A stretch of 11,001 nucleotides of DNA from DATFLK01 sp035267815 (GTDB lineage Bacteria; Pseudomonadota; Zetaproteobacteria; Mariprofundales; Mariprofundaceae): assembly GCA_035267815.1 (NCBI GenBank), contig DATFLK010000181.1, positions 1 through 11,001 on the forward strand. Direction: 5' to 3'. Position numbers and translations under genes: made by a program. Positions 7,311 to 11,001 of the stretch are shown piece after piece. The notes beneath the pieces are model-generated. The model saw only the letters and a program-made list of their open reading frames with translations. It was not told the origin of the DNA and did no database searches. The number at the start of each line of letters is the position of its first letter. The stretch's first letter is position 1.

Positions 7311-8194
7311 CCGAGGTTCTTCTTGATGCGTTCGACGGTCCGGGCGGCTCGATCGTTGATGTACGTTTCCAACGCCTTCGCCGTTTCCGGGTGCAGCTCC
7401 CGGATGGCCTGCATGGTCTGCCTGTTAAGCGGAAGAAGATCCAGATTGCCGGAGGCAATGGCGGAGTAAGCCAGAGCCTTGCCATGGTTCTGTGTCAGTT
7501 CACCCAGGATGTCACCGTCACGCCGCACCTCGAGCAGCGTTTCCTTCTGTGACCGATTCAGGTGGCGGACCTCCGCTTCTCCCGACAGGATCAGGTAGAC
7601 GCCGGTCGGTGTATCCCCCTGCGAGAACAGTCGAGTGTTGCGTTCGACATACTTTGTCTTCAGTTCCCGGGTCAGGGTGGCCCTGATGTCGGTCGGCATG
7701 TGCCTGAATGCGGGGTGGCTGAAAAAGAAGCTGTCCAGTATGCGTTGGTACAGCAGTGTCTCCAGACGTTTTTTTAGCGTCGTGTCGGCCTCCATGATCT
7801 GGTAGATGGTCGATAACTCGACCCGGATGATGCGGCTCGGTTCGACGGTGAATACGGAAGCGTAGCGGGATTTTTTCCGTAATATACCGAATTCGCCGTA
7901 GACATCGCCCGGTTTCAGGCTGGCTAGAATCTTGAGTTCGCCGTCGATATGTTTGCCGATCTCCAGTTTGCCGCTGTATACGAAATAAAGATCATGCGGG
8001 GTGTCGCCCTCATGTAGCAGTTCCACCCCCTCAGAGACATGCATGACGCGACTGGTACTGTTGAGGATGCGCAGATGAATGGCGGTCATCCCCTCTAGGA
8101 CGGGAAACCGCGTGGCATCGAGTTGCTCCGGCTTGGCCTGCGGTTCATGTACACCGGAAAGATCGAGAAATTCCATATCTCTTTCGCTCACCAT
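7307..8194 (-). CDS. Tandem cyclic-nucleotide-binding-domain protein (Crp-like sensor fold, no DNA-binding domain)
   Basis: The 295-residue soluble product contains two cNMP-binding beta-barrels and no recognisable output domain. Domain 1 spans about residues 30-137: FPVLEGMT, LLHEGDTPHDLYFVYSGKLEI, and the phosphate-binding cassette YGEFGIL---SRYASV with E101 and R110 in the expected places. A linker helix leads to domain 2, about 160-265: FRHMPTDIRATL, LFSQGDTPTGVYLILSGEAEV, then LGELTQNHGKALAYSA, which keeps GEL (231-233) but lacks the arginine of a working cassette. No helix-turn-helix, kinase or GGDEF follows; the last 30 residues are helical and basic. The ATG has AAAGGAG only 2 bases ahead; GTG 8191 would have a 5-base spacing and remove one residue, and ATG 8176 is also in frame. 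It has its own promoter and converges on the UPF0104 gene, sharing stop bases. The specific role is unknown; regulation of a partner protein is an inference. Confidence 0.85.
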   Translation of the reverse strand: MVSERDMEFLDLSGVHEPQAKPEQLDATRFPVLEGMTAIHLRILNSTSRVMHVSEGVELLHEGDTPHDLYFVYSGKLEIGKHIDGELKILASLKPGDVYGEFGILRKKSRYASVFTVEPSRIIRVELSTIYQIMEADTTLKKRLETLLYQRILDSFFFSHPAFRHMPTDIRATLTRELKTKYVERNTRLFSQGDTPTGVYLILSGEAEVRHLNRSQKETLLEVRRDGDILGELTQNHGKALAYSAIASGNLDLLPLNRQTMQAIRELHPETAKALETYINDRAARTVERIKKNLG

Positions 8195-8223
8195 TTCTCC
8201 TTTGGCTGATTCTGTTGGTCCTG

Positions 8224-8253
8224 ACTATAAGGGTAGATCGGGTGTGATGTCAG
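8224..8253 (-). promoter_or_regulatory. Sigma70-type promoter for the tandem cNMP-domain gene
   Basis: On the minus strand CTGACA (8248-8253, one mismatch from TTGACA) and TATAGT (8224-8229, one mismatch from TATAAT) are 18 bases apart. Transcription would begin near 8217, giving a leader of about 23 bases that contains the AAAGGAG ribosome-binding site. It sits in the 69-base gap after the M24 gene, so this gene can be expressed apart from the two genes upstream of it. No terminator for the M24 gene is visible in this gap. Confidence 0.6.
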
Positions 8254-8263
8254 TCCGGTTTTG

Positions 8264-9397
8264 TCAGGCAATCTCAAGTCTGCGCGGATGTCGGGTCAGG
8301 TTGTCGCATCCCTGCTTTCGTACCACGACCAGATCCTCCAGCCGCACACCGCCGAGAGCGGGGTAGTATAGCCCAGGCTCCACCGTGACAACCTGATTCT
8401 CCTGCAGGATGTCGTCCCTGACGGAGATGCGTGGGGCTTCATGGATATCCAGGCCGACGCCATGCCCGGTGCCGTGGAAAAAGCCGGTCTGTTTGCCACG
8501 CTGCATGCCGGTGGTGAAACCGACCGCATCGAAATGACGGCTGATGGCGCGGTGGATATCGGCGCCGTGAACGCCTGCGGTCACCATTTCGAGCCCGATG
8601 TCCTGTCCCTCCCGCACGGTGCGGTAGAGCTTCCGCACCTCGCTGCTGGCACGGCCCTTGACGTAGGTTCGGGTCATGTCGCCCCAGTAGCCGCAATCCA
8701 GCAGACGGGGGAAGATGTCGATGATGATAGGCTGGTGCGCCCGCAGATGGCCGTGGCCGACGTTGTGCGGGTCAGCACCTTCGCGTCCACAGGCAACAAT
8801 AGTGTGCGCCGGCATGGCGCCATGTGCCACCAGAAAGGTTTCGATGACGCTGCGCAGGTGTTTCGATTTTAAGCGCTTGCCTGTTTCTGGATGGCGGAGA
8901 ATTTCGTCATCCCCGATGCTGGAACGGGCCAAAAATCTTTCGGCAGCGCGCATGGATTTCCGGGTCAGTTGTTCCGCTCGCTCGAGTTGGGCGATCTCTT
9001 GTTCCGACTTGACGGCCCGTTCCGGGAATAGGGTGCCGGCAGACGGCTCCACCTCAAATCCCCAATGGCGCAGTCGTTCGGCATGCATCAGCGGGAAATC
9101 ACCCGGCACGGTGATATGCCGGATATCATGCTCTTTCAGGAAAGCGGCGGCTGCGCCTGCGAGTCCCTCCGACCAGCCGTGACTGGAAGCCCGTTCGCGC
9201 CAGGGGGTGTCGAGATGAATATGGTTCAGGCGGGAGGATTTGCGGGCACGATCGACCTCCAACGGTGAAAGAAGGCCATGCCACTGATCATCGATCTCGA
9301 TCGCAACGAAAGGGTCGGGTACAAACATCCCCGAGACATAGAGCATGTCGGCGTGGTGCTCTGAGCCGGCGATGATGAGTCGGGCTTTTCGTGTCAT
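8264..9397 (-). CDS. M24 family metallopeptidase (Xaa-Pro aminopeptidase/creatinase fold)
   Basis: This 377-residue cytosolic protein has the pita-bread fold of aminopeptidase P, prolidase and creatinase. The N-terminal creatinase-like domain (about 1-125) includes IIAGSEHHADMLYVSGM, and the catalytic domain follows from about 135. All five di-metal ligands can be placed: D227 (IIIDIFPR), D240 (YWGDMTRTYV), H312 (GTGHGVGLDIHE), E340 (VTVEPGLYY) and E354 (VRLEDLVVV). It should therefore be an active metallopeptidase, likely on Xaa-Pro or other short peptides. The first ligand loop is two residues longer than usual (13 rather than 11 between the aspartates). ATG 9397 follows GAGGAGAGTAC, a good ribosome-binding site, and overlaps the YihY stop as ATGA. 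The frame is open to 9520 but that stretch is the YihY gene read out of frame. No signal peptide is seen. Confidence 0.9.
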   Translation of the reverse strand: MTRKARLIIAGSEHHADMLYVSGMFVPDPFVAIEIDDQWHGLLSPLEVDRARKSSRLNHIHLDTPWRERASSHGWSEGLAGAAAAFLKEHDIRHITVPGDFPLMHAERLRHWGFEVEPSAGTLFPERAVKSEQEIAQLERAEQLTRKSMRAAERFLARSSIGDDEILRHPETGKRLKSKHLRSVIETFLVAHGAMPAHTIVACGREGADPHNVGHGHLRAHQPIIIDIFPRLLDCGYWGDMTRTYVKGRASSEVRKLYRTVREGQDIGLEMVTAGVHGADIHRAISRHFDAVGFTTGMQRGKQTGFFHGTGHGVGLDIHEAPRISVRDDILQENQVVTVEPGLYYPALGGVRLEDLVVVRKQGCDNLTRHPRRLEIA

Positions 9398-10710
9398 GTA
9401 CTCTCCTCTTCGGATTGGACGAGATCGATCAGGCTGACGTTCTCCAGCAGTGTGCTGCGTTCGCGTTCGAGCCGGAAGTAGAGTCCTGCGAGTATGGTGG
9501 CCAAGGGACTGTCGCGCCATGCGGCTGGAATGTACATCGATTCATGGTTGAGCGCGGCGTGGATGTCGTTCAGGTGGAGCCTGTGTGCATCGACCCCTAG
9601 GGCCCATCGGTCGGTATCGTTCTCCGAGATGTGGCGTAACAGCTTTTTCTCGCAGAGCAGGTCGAGCCATGCCTGTATGAGATGATCCGGCGCGCCGGTC
9701 TCCGTCATCAGGCTGTCTATGCTCAGCGTGCGGCCCCGCTCCAGGGCTTGGGCAGCGCGTACGAGGATGATGTGGGCGAAGAATTGCGGTACACCGGGTC
9801 GAAGAAAGGGATCTCTCCGACGACGTCCCGCTCTGGGGTGCTGGAGACAGTAGACCATCTCCGCACCGAACAGCACCACGACCCATGTGAGGTAGAGCCA
9901 GACGAGGAAGACCGGCAGTGCGCCCAGAGCACCGTAGATCTTCTCGTAGTGGGCCAATTTGGTGACATAGAAGGCAAACCCGAATTTGGAGAGTTCGAAC
10001 AGCGCGCCGGCAACGAGCCCACCGATCAGGGCGGGGCGGAACGGGATGCGCATGTTCGGAAGCACCATATACAGCGTGGTCAGTGCCACTGACGACATGG
10101 CCCATGGTACCAGAAACGGGATCAATCCGGCATGCACGCTGACGTCGCGTAGAATGGGCAGCGCGGTGAAATAGGAGGTAATGGTAATGGATGCCGCGAC
10201 CAGCGCCGGTGCCAGCGTGAAGGTGGCCCAGAAGGTGGTGAACTTGGAGAGCCATGACCGGGCGTGGCTGATACGCCAGATATGGTTAAACGCCTCCTCA
10301 GTGGTGTTGAGCAGGGCCGTGGCCGTGACAAGCAGGCCGAGGATGCCGAAGACGGAGAGCGCCGCTGTCTTGGCGGTGATGTTACCCAGATACTGTTGTA
10401 CCACATCTTGACTGGTCGGCAGCAGGTAATGGAGCAGCACATCCCTGACTTTGTCGGTCAGGACATCGAAGGCATGAAAACTGGTGAAGATCGAGAAGCC
10501 CAGGGCAACGAGCGGGACAGTGGCCAGCAGGGAGGCATAGGCGAGTGCCGAGGCACGCTGGATACATTTGTCCTCCACAAAACGGGAGCCTGCACGATGG
10601 ATAAAGCGCAGCATATGCATGGTATGGCGTTTCAGTGCCGGGAGGCTGGCGATATCGGCCACATCCATGTCCAGCACATGCCGGATCCACTGTTTCAGTT
10701 TCGAGGGCAG
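9394..10710 (-). CDS. yihY: YihY/BrkB (UPF0761) family inner-membrane protein with C-terminal extension
   Basis: YihY proteins are polytopic membrane proteins once mislabelled ribonuclease BN; their function is unsettled. The core shows RASALAYASLLATVPLVALGFSIF, a TAKTAALSVFGILGLLVTATALLNTTEEAFNHIW stretch, LYMVLPNMRIPFRPALIGGLVAG, and YGALGALPVFLVWLYLTWVVVLFGAEM, with about six helices. After the core (about residue 290) comes a soluble C-terminal part of 135 residues resembling a winged helix (SIDSLMTETGAPDHLIQAWLDLL-EKKLL), seen in longer family members but absent from the 290-residue E. coli protein. The start is unusual: AAAGGAG at 10717-10723 is 6 bases before an in-frame CTG at 10710, which I use here (438 residues). 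The first conventional starts, GTG 10677 (427 residues) and ATG 10668, have no ribosome-binding site. An in-frame TGA at 10723-10725 bars any longer version. The stop overlaps the M24 gene by 4 bases, suggesting co-expression. Confidence 0.87.
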   Translation of the reverse strand: MPSKLKQWIRHVLDMDVADIASLPALKRHTMHMLRFIHRAGSRFVEDKCIQRASALAYASLLATVPLVALGFSIFTSFHAFDVLTDKVRDVLLHYLLPTSQDVVQQYLGNITAKTAALSVFGILGLLVTATALLNTTEEAFNHIWRISHARSWLSKFTTFWATFTLAPALVAASITITSYFTALPILRDVSVHAGLIPFLVPWAMSSVALTTLYMVLPNMRIPFRPALIGGLVAGALFELSKFGFAFYVTKLAHYEKIYGALGALPVFLVWLYLTWVVVLFGAEMVYCLQHPRAGRRRRDPFLRPGVPQFFAHIILVRAAQALERGRTLSIDSLMTETGAPDHLIQAWLDLLCEKKLLRHISENDTDRWALGVDAHRLHLNDIHAALNHESMYIPAAWRDSPLATILAGLYFRLERERSTLLENVSLIDLVQSEEEST

Positions 10711-10716
10711 GGGGCT

Positions 10717-10723
10717 CTCCTTT
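10717..10723 (-). promoter_or_regulatory. Strong ribosome-binding site before a CTG codon
   Basis: AAAGGAG reads on the minus strand with a 6-base spacer (AGCCCC) to an in-frame CTG at 10708-10710. No ATG, GTG or TTG in any frame lies at working distance. It is the reason for preferring the CTG start of the YihY-family gene. Confidence 0.6.
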
Positions 10724-10749
10724 CACTGGGTTCGGGGAACGATTCGGCC

Positions 10750-10779
10750 AACATAGCATATCTCAAGCTAAAAGCTGAA
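10750..10779 (-). promoter_or_regulatory. Possible extended -10 promoter for the YihY-family gene
   Basis: On the minus strand TGCTATGTT (10750-10758) is an extended -10 element: TG, one base, then TATGTT with two mismatches from TATAAT. A weak -35, TTCAGC (10774-10779), lies 18 bases upstream. Transcription would start near 10743, about 33 bases before the CTG start, which leaves room for the AAAGGAG site. The call rests on sequence match only. Confidence 0.4.
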
Positions 10780-10787
10780 TAAATCGC

Positions 10788-10803
10788 TTATTACTCATAA
10801 TAA
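10788..10803. repeat. AT-rich perfect inverted repeat, TTATTA-N4-TAATAA
   Basis: TTATTA (10788-10793) and TAATAA (10798-10803) are exact inverted copies separated by CTCA. The repeat sits between the divergent YihY and sodB genes, just upstream of the candidate minus-strand -35. The short spacer and AT-rich arms fit a dimeric regulator site better than a terminator, because no T-run follows. It does not match the 19-base Fur consensus well. An operator role is inferred. Confidence 0.4.
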
Positions 10804-10814
10804 ACAAGGGGTGT

Positions 10815-10868
10815 TTGCCCTGCTGTTAATTGCATATGATGGGCAACGCATCTACGATCAAATATACG
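10815..10868 (+). promoter_or_regulatory. Candidate sodB promoter and operator region
   Basis: Two overlapping candidates are seen. TGGGCA (10840-10845) and TATACG (10863-10868), 17 bases apart, match sigma70 elements at four of six positions each and would give a start near 10875, about 35 bases before sodB. TATGAT (10835-10840) is a better -10 but lacks a good -35. Inverted arms TTGCCC (10815-10820) and GGGCAA (10841-10846) bracket TATGAT, as an operator over a promoter would. Which candidate is used cannot be decided by eye. Confidence 0.35.
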
Positions 10869-10910
10869 TTGTTTGCAAAAACCGACACATTTTGAAAGGA
10901 GTGACCAACA

Positions 10911-11001
10911 ATGGCTTTTGAATTACCTCCGCTTCCTTACGACAAGAGTGCACTCGAACCCCATATCTCGCAGGAGACGCTCGAGTATCACTACGGCAAG
11001 C
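10911..11001 (+). CDS. sodB: Superoxide dismutase, iron type, 5' part
   Basis: The first 30 codons of a superoxide dismutase, which converts superoxide to oxygen and hydrogen peroxide in the cytosol, run off the right edge. The start MAFELPPLPYDKSALEPHIS and the following QETLEYHYGK match the N-terminus of bacterial FeSOD almost residue for residue (E. coli SodB begins MSFELPALPYAKDALAPHIS). The first metal-ligand histidine of the family falls in the visible part, in the HYGK motif region. ATG 10911 follows AAAGGAGTG (10896-10904) with normal spacing. Fe versus Mn or cambialistic use depends on residues beyond the window; the FELPPLPYD start favours the Fe group. Confidence 0.93.
   Translation, partial: MAFELPPLPYDKSALEPHISQETLEYHYGK

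Noticed and set aside
6317..7552. Long plus-strand open frame of 411 codons over the UPF0104 gene
   Set aside because: It runs in a different frame from the clear UPF0104 motifs, is Gly/Arg-rich, and continues across the convergent junction into the antisense of the cNMP-domain gene.
9398..9520. N-terminal extension of the M24 peptidase
   Set aside because: This is the 3' end of the YihY gene out of frame. ATG 9397 has a good ribosome-binding site and an ATGA overlap.
10788..10803. Inverted repeat as a transcription terminator
   Set aside because: The arms are entirely A/T with a 4-base loop and no following T-run, and no gene on either strand ends next to it; both neighbours diverge from it.

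Overview
This is a gene-dense window from a Gram-negative bacterium, most likely a proteobacterium. The basis is the linked yggS-proC-yggT-yggU set, a WecA-type undecaprenyl-phosphate sugar-1-phosphate transferase, an ArnT-like/ArnC-like glycosyltransferase pair and an iron-type superoxide dismutase start. Base composition is moderately GC-rich by eye. I cannot name the genus. Thirteen protein-coding genes are supported, two of them cut by the window edges. I saw no RNA gene, insertion sequence, CRISPR array or gene-free stretch above 300 bases; the longest gap is about 190 bases.

Positions 1-7310 (plus strand) hold nine genes that overlap, abut or lie within about 30 bases, and they look like one transcription unit that starts upstream of the window. 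It opens with the 3' half of a DegT/DnrJ sugar aminotransferase and a WecA/MraY-family transferase, probably the tail of a surface-polysaccharide cluster. Then comes a housekeeping block: yggS (PLP homeostasis), proC (last step of proline synthesis), yggT (small membrane protein) and yggU (DUF167). Last is a three-gene membrane glycan module: an ArnT-like GT-C glycosyltransferase, an ArnC/DPM1-like GT2 enzyme and an UPF0104/YbhN-type polytopic membrane protein. The natural reading is that the GT2 enzyme charges a polyprenyl phosphate with a sugar, the lipid-linked sugar crosses the inner membrane (perhaps by the UPF0104 protein), and the GT-C enzyme transfers it outside.

Positions 7307-10710 (minus strand) hold three genes converging on the first block. 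A YihY/BrkB-family membrane protein is followed, with an ATGA overlap, by an M24 metallopeptidase. A separately promoted gene then encodes a protein with two cyclic-nucleotide-binding-like domains and no recognisable output domain. The two opposing gene blocks share a single CTAG that supplies both stop codons.

Positions 10711-10910 form a divergent regulatory region with AT-rich and GC-rich inverted repeats, followed by the first 30 codons of sodB on the plus strand. The YihY gene is notable because its only good ribosome-binding site precedes an in-frame CTG rather than ATG, GTG or TTG.

Nothing here is a clear undescribed system. The items most worth a second look are the glycan module, the CTG start, the cyclic-nucleotide protein with a degenerate second pocket, the variant metal-ligand loop of the M24 enzyme and the sodB operator-like repeats.
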